This document shows positions 7,975 to 18,407 of a DNA stretch of 64,000 nucleotides, one piece after another. Made by a program: the position numbers and the translations under genes. The stretch is from JAJKJG01 sp036556825 (GTDB taxonomy: Bacteria > Pseudomonadota > Alphaproteobacteria > Rhizobiales > Beijerinckiaceae). Numbering within the stretch: the first letter of the stretch is position 1; every line of letters starts with the position of its first letter. The stretch covers positions 1-64,000 of the forward strand of contig DATBIR010000056.1 of the NCBI GenBank assembly GCA_036556825.1, written 5' to 3'. A model generated the notes under the pieces. That model was not told the DNA's origin. It ran no database searches and saw nothing but the letters and a program-made list of their open reading frames with translations.

Positions 7975-10002
7975 CTATGCAGCCCTCACCGCTGCCAGAT
8001 AACCTTCGAGCTCCGAGGTTAGCTGCTCCGCCTGCTCCGTCAATTGGCTCGCGGCGGCAAGCACGTGCTGGGCTGCCTCTCCGGTTTCCGTGGCGGCGCG
8101 ATTCACGGATGTGATGTTGCCGCTCACCTCGCGGGTGCCGCTCGCCACCTCCTGAGCATTATGCGCGATCTCGCGGGTCGCGCCATTCTGCTCGTTGATG
8201 GAACCGGCGATCGCTTCCGAGATGTTACGCATGTCACCGATCGTCGCGAGAATGCTGTGAATTGCCGCAACCGCGTTGTGCGTGGTTGTCTGGATCCCGG
8301 CAATCTGGACACTGATTTCCTCGGTCGCTTTCGCGGTCTGGCCGGCCAGGCTCTTCACCTCGCTTGCCACCACTGCGAAGCCCCGGCCGGCATCGCCGGC
8401 GCGCGCAGCCTCGATCGTGGCATTGAGTGCGAGAAGGTTTGTCTGGTTCGCGATGGTCTGGATCAAGGCCACGACCTCGCCGATGCATTGCGCGCTTTTT
8501 GCGAGTTCCTGCACCGTCTGGTCGGTGCGCTCGGCCTCGGCGACGGCCTTACCGGCGATCTCCGAGGACTGCGCTACCTGCCGCCCGATCTCGGAGATGG
8601 ACGACGACAATTCTTCGGCGGCGGAGGCCACGGCCTGGACGTTCACAGACGCCTCCTCGGCGGCCGAAGCAACCGCCACTGAACGCTGGTTCGTTTCGTC
8701 CGCCGTGGTCGACATCGTTGTCGATGTCTGTCGCATGGTGGCGGCTGCCGATGCCAGTTCCGAGACGAGATCTGCCATGCGTTGCTGGAACTGCTCGTTG
8801 ATGGCGTCGACGGTGCGGGCGCGGCGCTCCTTGGCTTCGCGCTCGGCCAGTTGCTCGTCGGTCAGCCGGTTCGCCCGCACGAGGCCGTCGCGGAAGACTT
8901 GCACCGCGCGCCCCATGGCGCCGATTTCATCCTTTCGCTCGGCATGCGGGATCGCCGTCTCCAGATCCCCGGCGGCGATGCGTTGCATTGCTCCCGTGAT
9001 CCGGGTGATCGGGCCCGCAATGCTGCGCCCGATCAGCCAGGCGAGCACGATGCCTAGCGTCAGCGCAATGATTGCGGTGGTGGCTCCTAAATTGCGCGTC
9101 GCGCGCACGACCTCGTTCATCTGTCCGATGGCGTCGGCCTGCTCCGCGGCGCTCTGCGACTGCATGGCAGAGACCGCCTCAAGGAGCGACTTGGCGGCCA
9201 CGTCCCGTTCGGACGTGGCAGCCGCGAAGGCGTTGCTGGCGGAGACGACCCGTGCCAGCGCGCGCTCGAACTTGCCCATGGGCTCGGACAGAGCCTGCAC
9301 GAAGCGCTGCACGCGCCGGTTATCCGGCGCGCCGGCGCGCACGCCCTCAATGGCGCCTTTCATGGCCTCGAGCTCGGCGCCAGCGGCAGCAGCATCCGCG
9401 GGATTGCGCGAAGCCAGGTAACGCGACGCCGAAGCGTTGGCGTTGAGGAGGGCCTCGCTCATGCGCAACGCCTTTGCGAGCACGTCCGCATTGGCAGCAT
9501 CGCGCACCACTGCGCCAGCGATGGCGGAAACCGTCGTGCGGAGTTCGGTCCCAGCCGGCGTCATTTCTGCGATGCCGCCGCGGCGCGCGCCGATTGCGTC
9601 GATCATGCCCTTGACGGCAGCGCGGTATTTGTTTTCGCGCGCGGCGAGGTCGGCCAGTGCGGAACGGTCGTCCCTCCCGGCCGCTACGAGGTTCTCGGCA
9701 GTTTGGGCGAGCCTCTGCAGGGCTTGTTGTGCGACTGCGAGGTCGCCGTCGTTTTCCGTCAGCGCATATTGCATCACAAGCGAGCGCGCGGCTTCGGTCC
9801 GATTGGCGAAGGTCTCGACCGCGCCGGCGATCTCGGCGCTGACCGCAACGCGCGCGGCCTGCGTCTCGACGGTCCCGCTGCCGCGGAGCGAGAGCACCGC
9901 CAGAGCACCGAGCAGCATGAGCACGATTGCGAAGCCACCGAAAACGCGGTGGCGAACGGACAAGCTTCCGATGACGGAACGGAATGGCCTTATACGCGGC
10001 AT
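7975..10002 (-). CDS. Methyl-accepting chemotaxis protein
   Basis: A 675-residue chemoreceptor. TM1 is at about 22-42 (GFAIVLMLLGALAVLSL) and TM2 at about 303-323 (IIALTLGIVLAWLIG), with a roughly 260-residue helical periplasmic part between them whose size suits a helical bimodular sensor. HAMP follows (SIAGPITRITGAMQRIAAGD), then the signalling hairpin whose tip reads QTIANQTNLLALNATIEAAR, the invariant CheA/CheW contact region. No CheR-binding pentapeptide is seen at the C-terminus. It starts 53 bases after an orphan TRAP binding protein on the same strand, which raises the possibility that the binding protein presents ligands to it. Confidence 0.92.
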   Translation of the reverse strand: MPRIRPFRSVIGSLSVRHRVFGGFAIVLMLLGALAVLSLRGSGTVETQAARVAVSAEIAGAVETFANRTEAARSLVMQYALTENDGDLAVAQQALQRLAQTAENLVAAGRDDRSALADLAARENKYRAAVKGMIDAIGARRGGIAEMTPAGTELRTTVSAIAGAVVRDAANADVLAKALRMSEALLNANASASRYLASRNPADAAAAGAELEAMKGAIEGVRAGAPDNRRVQRFVQALSEPMGKFERALARVVSASNAFAAATSERDVAAKSLLEAVSAMQSQSAAEQADAIGQMNEVVRATRNLGATTAIIALTLGIVLAWLIGRSIAGPITRITGAMQRIAAGDLETAIPHAERKDEIGAMGRAVQVFRDGLVRANRLTDEQLAEREAKERRARTVDAINEQFQQRMADLVSELASAAATMRQTSTTMSTTADETNQRSVAVASAAEEASVNVQAVASAAEELSSSISEIGRQVAQSSEIAGKAVAEAERTDQTVQELAKSAQCIGEVVALIQTIANQTNLLALNATIEAARAGDAGRGFAVVASEVKSLAGQTAKATEEISVQIAGIQTTTHNAVAAIHSILATIGDMRNISEAIAGSINEQNGATREIAHNAQEVASGTREVSGNITSVNRAATETGEAAQHVLAAASQLTEQAEQLTSELEGYLAAVRAA

Positions 10003-10016
10003 GCCAACCTCGAATG

Positions 10017-10049
10017 ATGCTCCCCCGCCCCCATGGGGCGGGGAGCATG
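10017..10049 (-). terminator. Strong GC hairpin between dctP-like and chemoreceptor genes
   Basis: ATGCTCCCC-C-GCCCC pairs with GGGGCGGGGAGCAT around a 3-4 base loop, giving a 14-bp stem with one bulged C. It lies 6 bases past the TRAP binding protein stop. The minus strand shows no T-run, so it may attenuate transcription or stabilise mRNA rather than stop transcription fully. Confidence 0.5.
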
Positions 10050-10055
10050 CTTGTG

Positions 10056-11069
10056 CTATTTCGCGGCGCGGAGCGTGGCGATCACGTCCGCTCCGAACTT
10101 CTTCTCGAATTCCGGGGTAGCCGACGCCATCGCTTCCGCAAACTTCGCGGTATCGATGCCGGGCGTCACCTTCATGCCGGCTTTCTCGAGGGCAGCGACG
10201 CCTTGCGCCTGGGCTTGCGCCGCAAACTCGCGGGAGGCCTTGGCGCCGGCCTTTGCCGCCTCGATCACGGCTTCCTTGTCGCCTTCCGAGAGCTCCTCGA
10301 ACGTGTCGACGGACATCACAATGACGGCCGGGTCATAGACGTGGCCGCTGACCGTGAGGAACTTCTGGACCTGATCGAATTTCGATGCCTGGATCGTGGC
10401 GATCGGGTTTTCCTGACCATCGAACTGGCCGGTCTGCAGGGCGGCGTAGAGCTGCGGGAACGCAAGCGGCGCGACATCGGCGCCAAGCGCCTTGAAGCCG
10501 GCGAGCATCACCTCCGATTGCGGCAGGCGCAGCTTCAAGCCTTTGAGGTCATCGGGACCTTTGACCTCTCGCTTTGAATTCGTGATGTGGCGCATGCCGT
10601 TCTCGCCCCAGGCAAGAGCGACGAGATCCTTGGCGCGGAACTTTTCCAGATACGACTGACCGAGGGCGCTATCGAGCGCGGCCTGGGCATGCTTGGCATC
10701 GCGGAAAAGGAAAGGGATGTTGAAGACGCCGACCTCCGGCACGATGTTAGGCAGCGGCGCGCCCGTGATAAAAGCCATGTCGATGGTGCCGAGCTGAACG
10801 CCCTTGAGCATTTCAACCTCACCGCCGAGGGCGGAATTCGGGAATTGCTCGAGCGTGATGCGGCCCATCGTGCGCTTGGCGAGTTCGTCGGCGAAGGCGC
10901 TCGCACCAGCGCCGAGCTGAGAATCCTTGGCCAGGATATAGCCGATTTTCAGGGTCCTGCTCTGGGCCGCGGCGGGCCCGGCACCGCACAAGGCGGTGGC
11001 AGCCGCGAGGCCGATCAAAGCATGCAGCGCCTGGCGGCGCGAGACGGACGCAAACACCTTATTGTTCAT
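10056..11069 (-). CDS. TRAP transporter substrate-binding protein, DctP family (orphan)
   Basis: A 337-residue periplasmic binding protein for organic acids or related solutes. MNNKVFASVSRRQALHALIG to GPAAAQS is a signal peptide with an RR pair that could be Tat type. The mature part has the DctP family pattern, including the ligand-binding arginine region LKLRLPQSEVMLAGFKALGA and AFPQLYAALQTGQFDGQENP. The ATG at 11069 has a strong GGAGGAGAGG site; the longer frame upstream lacks one. No DctQ or DctM membrane gene is near, so it is either part of a distant transporter or works with the chemoreceptor that follows. Confidence 0.85.
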   Translation of the reverse strand: MNNKVFASVSRRQALHALIGLAAATALCGAGPAAAQSRTLKIGYILAKDSQLGAGASAFADELAKRTMGRITLEQFPNSALGGEVEMLKGVQLGTIDMAFITGAPLPNIVPEVGVFNIPFLFRDAKHAQAALDSALGQSYLEKFRAKDLVALAWGENGMRHITNSKREVKGPDDLKGLKLRLPQSEVMLAGFKALGADVAPLAFPQLYAALQTGQFDGQENPIATIQASKFDQVQKFLTVSGHVYDPAVIVMSVDTFEELSEGDKEAVIEAAKAGAKASREFAAQAQAQGVAALEKAGMKVTPGIDTAKFAEAMASATPEFEKKFGADVIATLRAAK

Positions 11070-11289
11070 GACAACCTCTCCTCCCGCCAATTCATGGCAA
11101 GGGCCACGCTTGCTAGCCCGCGGAGCTTGAGATTGGCTTAAAATTGCTGGCACGATTGTCCGGGCCGACTTTGTAACCGATGAGCAGCATCGCGCGTGCG
11201 CGGACGTCACAGCCGCGCCGATGCGCTCCAAGTGTCGTTCGTGCGCGACGAAGACGGTGGCGAACCGATGTTGTGCTCACGATGGCCGA

Positions 11290-12213
11290 TCAACGCGGAC
11301 CGGCGGGACCATTGCTTGCCGCACATGTCCCCCGACCCGCGATGCGTTCGGTCGCGCGGCATGTCTCGAGCAGCCCCGGCAAGGCCTCGCCCAGGCCGGT
11401 TAAGCCGCGGATCGGAATTTGCGCGCGGATGTGATCGCAGACCGCCTGGCAGCCGACGAAACCGAAATTGGCGGCTGCCCCCTTGAGACGGTGCAGGATG
11501 CGGTCCGCGGCCATCGGATCGTCGTGTTCGAGCGCGCACTGCAATTCATCGAACACCTCCGGCAGGCCGGTCCAGAATGTGGCCAGCAGGCCAGCGAACA
11601 CATCGTCCCCGAGTTGCGCTGCCACGGTGTCGAAATGGCGCCGGTCGATCAGGGCCTGCTGCCCGGATGCCGCGCCGATCTCTGCCGGCGCAGGCATCTG
11701 CCGCGCTGTCCATGGCCGGAGCGCGGCCGCTAGCTTGTCGCCCGTCACCGGTTTCGACACGAAGTCGTTCATGCCCGCGTCGAGGCAAGCCTGGCGATCC
11801 GCCGGGAAAGCATTGGCCGTGATCGCAATGACGGGGACCTGGCCGTGCGGAGGAGGCAGCTTTCGGATGGCCAGCGTCGCCTCGATGCCATCCATGCCAG
11901 GCATCTGCATGTCCATCAGGATCACGTCGTAAAGCCGTGTCTTGGCCTTCTCGACAGACTCCGAGCCGTTGGTCGCCAGATCGATCCGGTGTCCTTGCCT
12001 CTCGAGCATGCGGGTCGCCACGTCCCGGTTCACCGGGTTGTCGTCCGCCAGCAGGATTGTCAATGAATCGGCGTGCGCCTGGGCGGCGATGTGTGCCGAT
12101 GGCGGGTCGTGTTGCGCCGCGGTTGCGCCCGGGTGGCCAGGCTGCAGCGAGCCGTCCGGCCGCAGCGAGGGCTTGCGCACCCATCCGAACGGGGACTTGA
12201 AACGTAGGGACAT
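11290..12213 (-). CDS. Receiver-Hpt phosphorelay protein
   Basis: A 307-residue cytosolic relay protein. Residues about 52-168 are a receiver domain (LLADDNPVNRDVATRML, phospho-accepting Asp near 101 in VILMDMQMPGMDG, and SKPVTGDKL). Residues about 192-285 form an Hpt domain with His near 241 in HRLKGAAANFG. It has no kinase core, so it should take phosphate from a separate kinase. The Hpt and receiver order is that of the C-terminal part of large hybrid kinases, here freestanding. The ATG at 12213 was chosen because the earlier frame is Pro/Arg-rich filler. An exact CtrA-type box lies 161 bases upstream. Confidence 0.85.
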   Translation of the reverse strand: MSLRFKSPFGWVRKPSLRPDGSLQPGHPGATAAQHDPPSAHIAAQAHADSLTILLADDNPVNRDVATRMLERQGHRIDLATNGSESVEKAKTRLYDVILMDMQMPGMDGIEATLAIRKLPPPHGQVPVIAITANAFPADRQACLDAGMNDFVSKPVTGDKLAAALRPWTARQMPAPAEIGAASGQQALIDRRHFDTVAAQLGDDVFAGLLATFWTGLPEVFDELQCALEHDDPMAADRILHRLKGAAANFGFVGCQAVCDHIRAQIPIRGLTGLGEALPGLLETCRATERIAGRGTCAASNGPAGPR

Positions 12214-12758
12214 GGCGCGTCGTGAAATTGCCGGACCTGGGCTCTGGTATGCGGAGCATCGGCCAGCCGGTCCGCCGCAATGTCCAGGGCGTGAATGCAG
12301 CGAGATTAGCGGCAGCATGTTGACATAGTGTTAGGACGCCGCCCGCTGCTTCGGCCGGCGCCGGGAGCACGCGTTAACCTGCTCTTAACTCCCGCCCCTC
12401 CGGATGCGGGGGGAACAATCAACGGCAATCACGTGCGCCGGATCCATGTCGAGGGGGCTTCAACGCGCGGAAACGTACGCCATCCGAGCCTGTTCCTGGC
12501 GATCGTGCGAAAGGTTGGACCACACTCCCAATGAGAAGAAGGCAGGCCGGTCCTCGCCCTTGCGGTGTCTCACCAATGGGGATCACACACGCGTGTGCCC
12601 GCAGGAGCGATTTCGCGCTGCGGAGCTTTGGTGAACAACTCGTTTCCGATGTGCCTCGAGTGCTTCTCAAATGTTGAAGGCTGCCTCAATCCGGCGCGGC
12701 TAAAATCCTCGTCCTGTCAGATTCCGCAGTGGGATCGAATGGACGGAGAGAGCACATC
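12214..12758. other. 545-base intergenic region
   Basis: No convincing gene is seen; short frames have no ribosome site and no family pattern. The only clear signal is the CtrA-type box at 12374-12389. The rest probably holds the divergent promoters of the receiver-Hpt gene and the small gene at 12759. Confidence 0.4.
12374..12389. promoter_or_regulatory. Exact CtrA-type box TTAA-N7-TTAAC
   Basis: TTAA, CCTGCTC, TTAAC fits the CtrA consensus at every fixed position. It is 161 bases before the ATG of the minus-strand receiver-Hpt gene. A CtrA link for a phosphorelay gene is plausible but inferred. Confidence 0.45.
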
Positions 12759-12974
12759 ATGCCGGTCGGGGAGATGCACCTGAACCTGCTCGCCAGCGCG
12801 GCAAAGGCCGGCGAGGCGAGCTGGCGCTTCGAAGATGGCGCCGCGCGCTATGAAGCGCTTCTTGATCTGGAAGACGCCGGGCTGCTCGGCCCGAAATCCG
12901 TCGTCAGCGACGACATGTTCACGTGGCAGGTCGACAGCCGCGTGCTGAGCGCCGTGTCCACGACGCGGCAGTGA
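12759..12974 (+). CDS. Small hypothetical protein
   Basis: A 71-residue soluble acidic protein: MPVGEMHLNLLASAAKAGEA, then WRFEDGAARYEALLDLEDAG and a tail ending VLSAVSTTRQ. A GGAGAGAG ribosome site precedes the ATG at 12759, favouring it over an in-frame ATG ten codons earlier. It has no membrane segment or known motif. It faces the OmpW gene, leaving 34 bases between their stops. Confidence 0.5.
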   Translation: MPVGEMHLNLLASAAKAGEASWRFEDGAARYEALLDLEDAGLLGPKSVVSDDMFTWQVDSRVLSAVSTTRQ

Positions 12975-13008
12975 GCCGGCCGGCGCTCAGGCCCGAGCGG
13001 AACGTGCT

Positions 13009-13713
13009 TTAGAAGCGGTAAGTGACGCCGCCATGCACTACGGCGGGGTCGAGCCTGATATCGGCCTTCACGGGAGCGGGTCCAAGAAAGCCCCTCGCCT
13101 CCGTGCGCAGATAAGCCTTCTTGAAGTCGATGAAGATCCCCCAGTGATCATCGATCATGTAGTCGGCGCCGACCTGCAGGGCGACACCGGCGGCATTGTC
13201 GATCTCGAGCTGGGTCATCAGACCGTCTTTTCGGTCGAACACGACCATGAAGGCGGCCCCGAGACCGATATACGGCTGGAACCGGCCGAAGCCCTGAAAA
13301 TGATAGTGGGCCGTCAAGGTCATCGGCCCATACGTGCTGCGGCCCACCAGGCCCATGCCGTCCATGGTGCCGGCGGCTTCGACCTTGATGCGCGGCGGGT
13401 AGCCGCCCGTGAACGAAACCGCGAGTTCGGGAGTGAAGAAGTAGCCAATCTCGACTGCCGGCGTCACCTGCGGCTTGATCTCGACATCGCCGCCGACGAT
13501 GCGGTTCCCGCCGACGTTGATCTTGGCTCCTTCGTCGAGGATGACACCCGCGATCCCGACATGCACGTAGAAGCTCGGCGGCCGCTTGAAGGCGGCGACA
13601 GGCGCCACCGCGAGTGCCCTCTCGGCAGGAACGTCGGCGGCAGAGGCACGGGTGGTCGCGGCTCCCAGGATTGGGAGCAGCAGCACCACCGCTGCCAAGC
13701 TGTTCCGAATCAT
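13009..13713 (-). CDS. OmpW family outer membrane protein
   Basis: A 234-residue predicted eight-stranded outer membrane barrel. MIRNSLAAVVLLLPILGAAT to ASA is a signal peptide. FYVHVGIAGVILDEGAKINV, VEIGYFFTPELAVSFTGGYP, LTAHYHFQGFGRFQPYIGLG and a closing HGGVTYRF with C-terminal Phe are the OmpW pattern. OmpW barrels pass small hydrophobic molecules. That fits the nearby signalling genes if their signal is lipophilic, but the link is inference. An AT-rich stretch with two TTAA cores (13748-13764) lies 35 bases upstream and probably contains its promoter. Confidence 0.85.
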   Translation of the reverse strand: MIRNSLAAVVLLLPILGAATTRASAADVPAERALAVAPVAAFKRPPSFYVHVGIAGVILDEGAKINVGGNRIVGGDVEIKPQVTPAVEIGYFFTPELAVSFTGGYPPRIKVEAAGTMDGMGLVGRSTYGPMTLTAHYHFQGFGRFQPYIGLGAAFMVVFDRKDGLMTQLEIDNAAGVALQVGADYMIDDHWGIFIDFKKAYLRTEARGFLGPAPVKADIRLDPAVVHGGVTYRF

Positions 13714-13809
13714 TGCGCGCCTCTACAGAATCATCCGGCTCCGAGTATTAAGCAATTTTGTTAACAGATCGTTTTCGGCTGCTCCGGGCCGGTTCGCTCG
13801 TGCCGATGC

Positions 13810-15702
13810 TCAGGCCTGCCCGGACCTGGCGAGCAATGCGCCGATGTCCGCAAAGGGCTTGGGGGGGCTGAAGTAATAGCCCTGCGCCTCAGTGCAGCCT
13901 TCAGACGCGATGCAGCTGAGCTGTTCCGCGGTTTCCACCCCTTCCGCGGTCGTCGCCATGCCCAGGTTGTTGCACATGCCGGTGATTGCCCGCACGATCG
14001 CCCGGCTCTCGGCATTTTGCGCGACGTCACTGACGAAGGAACGGTCGATCTTGACTTTCTCGAAGTGGAAACGCCGCAGATAGCTCAGGCTCGAATAGCC
14101 CGTTCCAAAGTCGTCCATGGCGATGCGCACGCCGAGATCCCTGATCTGCCGCAGGATCGCAAGGTTCCTGTCGCTGTCATCGAGCAGCACTGACTCGGTG
14201 ATCTCGAGTTCCAGGCGGCTTGGCGGAAGGCCCGAGGCGGAGAGCGCCTGAACGATCGCCGGAACAAGGCTCGGACTGCGGAACTGCACCGGAGAGAGGT
14301 TCACCGCAACCTTGATGTCTTGCGGCCAGCCCGCGGCGTGCTCGCAAGCCTGCCTGATGGCCCATTCCCCGATCGGCGCGATGAAGCCGAGCTCTTCGGC
14401 CAAGGGAATGAACTGAGCGGGTGAAACAAGGCCACGCGTGGCATTCGACCAGCGCAGCAGCGCCTCGAAGCCGGCAATCCTCCGCGTGTGCAGATTGATG
14501 AGGGGCTGGTAGTGGAGTTCGAACTCGCGCCGGGTAAGGGCGCCGCGCAGCTCGACCTCCATCGAGCGGCGCGCCTGCGCGAGGGCATCCATCTCCGGCT
14601 CGAAAAACCGGAACGTGCCACGCCCGTCGGCCTTGGCGCGATAGAGCGCTAGATCGGCATTCTTGAGCAGTTGCTCGGGATCGGCGTCGTTGCCGAGCAT
14701 CACGGCAATCCCGGCGCTGACGGACAGGTTGAGCTGATGGCCATCGACGAAGAACGGCTCGCTCATCACTGCGACGAGGCGCGAGGCGAGCGCGTCCGCG
14801 CTGCGCGGCTGGCTGTCACCGCTCTGCAGGACGGCGAACTCGTCGCCGCCCAGGCGCGCGGTCTTGTCGGTGTCGCGCACGTTCTCCTGAAGACGCGCGG
14901 CAACCGCCTTGAGCAGGGCATCGCCGACCGAGTGGCCGAGGGTGTCGTTCACGATCTTGAACCCGTCCAGATCCAGGAAGATCACGCCGATCGCGCCGCC
15001 ATTCCGACGGACACGGACGAGCGCTTCCTCCAGCTGCTGACGGAGAAGGACGCGATTGCCGAGGCCGGTCAACGCATCGAAATGCGCGAGATAGTGAACT
15101 TTCTCCTCGGATTGCCGCCGGTGCTCGATTTCCAGCCGCAGGCGATCGTTCGCCGAGGCAAGGCTTGCGGTGCGTTCGGCGACGCGCTCCTCGAGCTCCT
15201 CGTTCATCTTGCGCAGCGCTTCGTTGGCGAGCCTGACCTCCTCCTCCGCGCGCTTGCGGCCGATCTGCGTGTTGACGCGCGCCAACGCCACGGCAAAGTC
15301 GACGGGCTTGGTCACATAGTCGTTGGCGCCGAGTTCCAGGGCCTTCACCACGTCTTCGCTTTGGCTCTTGGCGGTCACCATGATGATAGGCAGGGAGACC
15401 GCCGAGTGATGCTCGCGCAGCCGCCTCAGCACGTCCATGCCGTCAATGTCCGGCATCATCACATCGAGCAGGACGAGATCGAAGGCCTGCTGCGCGATCA
15501 GCTCAATGGCGCGGTGGCCGCCATCCGCCTCGGTGATCTCGAAACCGCGCCGCTCGAACCGTCGCGCCAGGACGGCACGATTGTCGGCGATGTCGTCGAC
15601 GATCAGCAGGCGCGGCCGTGCTGCCATAGGCGCATCGGCCGGGTCCGGCCCAGGGGCGAGGACGGATGTGTCGGTATGCGGAGCGAGCGCGGCGGCGGAC
15701 AT
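13810..15702 (-). CDS. Receiver-GGDEF-EAL cyclic-di-GMP protein
   Basis: A 630-residue cytosolic protein. Receiver domain at about 30-148 with phospho-accepting Asp near 80 (FDLVLLDVMMPD). A coiled-coil linker follows at about 150-200. GGDEF domain at about 205-365 has the intact motif at 285-289 and an RDTD I-site at 276-279. EAL domain at about 380-622 has FEALLRW, LEITESVLLDD and MDDFGTGYSSL, all intact. It could therefore make and degrade cyclic-di-GMP, with the receiver setting the balance. It starts 4 bases after the sensor kinase gene at 15707, so the kinase is its likely phosphate donor. Confidence 0.93.
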   Translation of the reverse strand: MSAAALAPHTDTSVLAPGPDPADAPMAARPRLLIVDDIADNRAVLARRFERRGFEITEADGGHRAIELIAQQAFDLVLLDVMMPDIDGMDVLRRLREHHSAVSLPIIMVTAKSQSEDVVKALELGANDYVTKPVDFAVALARVNTQIGRKRAEEEVRLANEALRKMNEELEERVAERTASLASANDRLRLEIEHRRQSEEKVHYLAHFDALTGLGNRVLLRQQLEEALVRVRRNGGAIGVIFLDLDGFKIVNDTLGHSVGDALLKAVAARLQENVRDTDKTARLGGDEFAVLQSGDSQPRSADALASRLVAVMSEPFFVDGHQLNLSVSAGIAVMLGNDADPEQLLKNADLALYRAKADGRGTFRFFEPEMDALAQARRSMEVELRGALTRREFELHYQPLINLHTRRIAGFEALLRWSNATRGLVSPAQFIPLAEELGFIAPIGEWAIRQACEHAAGWPQDIKVAVNLSPVQFRSPSLVPAIVQALSASGLPPSRLELEITESVLLDDSDRNLAILRQIRDLGVRIAMDDFGTGYSSLSYLRRFHFEKVKIDRSFVSDVAQNAESRAIVRAITGMCNNLGMATTAEGVETAEQLSCIASEGCTEAQGYYFSPPKPFADIGALLARSGQA

Positions 15703-15706
15703 CGGC

Positions 15707-17140
<1,434 letters not shown>

Positions 17141-17301
17141 GCCCGAGTCTCAACCGTCCCTGGGAGATAAAACGAAATTTGGCAGAGAGTGATTGACCAA
17201 TGATTTACGCTGCAGGCGGGCGCCCGCGTGGCGCCAGCTCGGGAGAAAATTGTTCCTCGTGGTCGGATCGGAAAGTGAAGCGGCGCATGAGCGTCGGCGA
17301 A

Positions 17302-17336
17302 AAAAGTCAGGGCGGGCCGTTCTGCGGTCCCGCCCT
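17302..17336 (-). terminator. Rho-independent terminator of the Omp25-like gene
   Basis: On the minus strand AGGGCGGG pairs with CCCGCCCT around a 12-base loop and is followed within three bases by a run of six T. It lies 55 bases past the stop at 17391. This separates the barrel gene from the kinase gene downstream. Confidence 0.8.
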
Positions 17337-17390
17337 GCGTGAGGTCTTGCGCGAGCCCCGTTATTTTGGGGCGCGGCTTGCGGATGGACG

Positions 17391-18200
17391 TCAGAACCTG
17401 ACGTTCACGCCGCCGCGAACGATGTTCCCGTCGTTCTTGAACTTGTAGTCGATGAACTCGGCGCCGAACCCCGCGGTGGCCGGGTCGCTCGCGTGAATGG
17501 TGCGGTCGCCGAGATTGTAGTAGAGATACTCGGCCTTGAGGCTGATGCTGTCGGTCAGGGCATATTCCATGCCGCCGCCGACGACTGCACCCCATTCGGT
17601 GTCGCTGCGGCTCCAGGTCTTGTTGTAGGCGATCATCGGGATGCCGATGCCGAAGGAGTTGGTCACCTCGCCGCCGGCGACACCAGCCGTCACGAAGAAC
17701 AAGGCACGGTCGACGGCGATGCCGCCACGCAGCCGGAAGGTGGCGAGCCACTCGAGCTCGGTGCCGAAGGTGCTGTTGGTCAGCGCGCCGGCGAAAGGCC
17801 ACGGCGGCGGAGCTGGGTCGATCACGCTGTAGGTCTTGCTATCCTGACTCCCCGCCCAGGAAATGTCGGCCTCGGCGCCGGCGACGAACATGCCGAACTG
17901 CATATTGTAGCCGGCCTGCGCACCACCGATGAAGGCCTCGCGATCGATGCCGATATTGGTCGGGAAGACCCCGTTGCGAATGTCGACCGGGAGCAGATTG
18001 CCCCCGACGCTGACCATTTCCGCGTCTGCGTCGCTCCACGTGTAGCCGGCATTGGCGCCGACATAGAAACCGGTCCAGGTGAAGGCCGGAGCGGCGAAAG
18101 ATGGTGCGACGACGGCGGCCCGGCCGGGCAGATCCGCAGCAGATGCGGCACTCGCTGCCGTCATCGCAGCCATAACCAGAAACAACCTCTTCATGAACAC
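17391..18200 (-). CDS. Omp25-like outer membrane beta-barrel protein
   Basis: A 269-residue protein with signal peptide MFMKRLFLVMAAMTAASAAS then AADLPGRAAVVAP, the hallmark opening of Rhizobiales Omp25/Omp31-type surface barrels. FTWTGFYVGANAGYTWSDAD starts the first strand, and alternating strands run to a C-terminal NIVRGGVNVRF with terminal Phe. Such eight-stranded barrels stabilise the envelope and contact the cell surface environment. It is transcribed away from the paralogous sensor kinase at 18408 across a 207-base divergent region, and it ends at a clear terminator. Confidence 0.88.
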   Translation of the reverse strand: MFMKRLFLVMAAMTAASAASAADLPGRAAVVAPSFAAPAFTWTGFYVGANAGYTWSDADAEMVSVGGNLLPVDIRNGVFPTNIGIDREAFIGGAQAGYNMQFGMFVAGAEADISWAGSQDSKTYSVIDPAPPPWPFAGALTNSTFGTELEWLATFRLRGGIAVDRALFFVTAGVAGGEVTNSFGIGIPMIAYNKTWSRSDTEWGAVVGGGMEYALTDSISLKAEYLYYNLGDRTIHASDPATAGFGAEFIDYKFKNDGNIVRGGVNVRF

Positions 18201-18264
18201 GCCCCCAACAAGAACGTCGCGGATGATCCGCAGAGCGCCTCACCCCGTGAATGACACCGCATGC

Positions 18265-18279
18265 TTAACGAAGCGTAAA
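18265..18279. promoter_or_regulatory. Near-match CtrA-type box in the divergent omp/kinase promoter region
   Basis: TTAA, seven bases (CGAAGCG), TAAA matches the CtrA consensus with one mismatch. It lies between the divergent Omp25-like and sensor kinase genes, 129 bases before the kinase ATG. A single TTTAACC half-site is also present nearer the kinase start. Confidence 0.3.
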
Positions 18280-18407
18280 AGGACGGGCCAAGAGGTTGAT
18301 ATGTGGCGTGAACGGCACGACCGGCCGGCGGACTTCCGGCAAGTCCCAAGAAAGGTTTAACCGAAACAGCCTAGAGTTTTCCTGGCCTGCGTGGCCCGGG
18401 GACCGCC

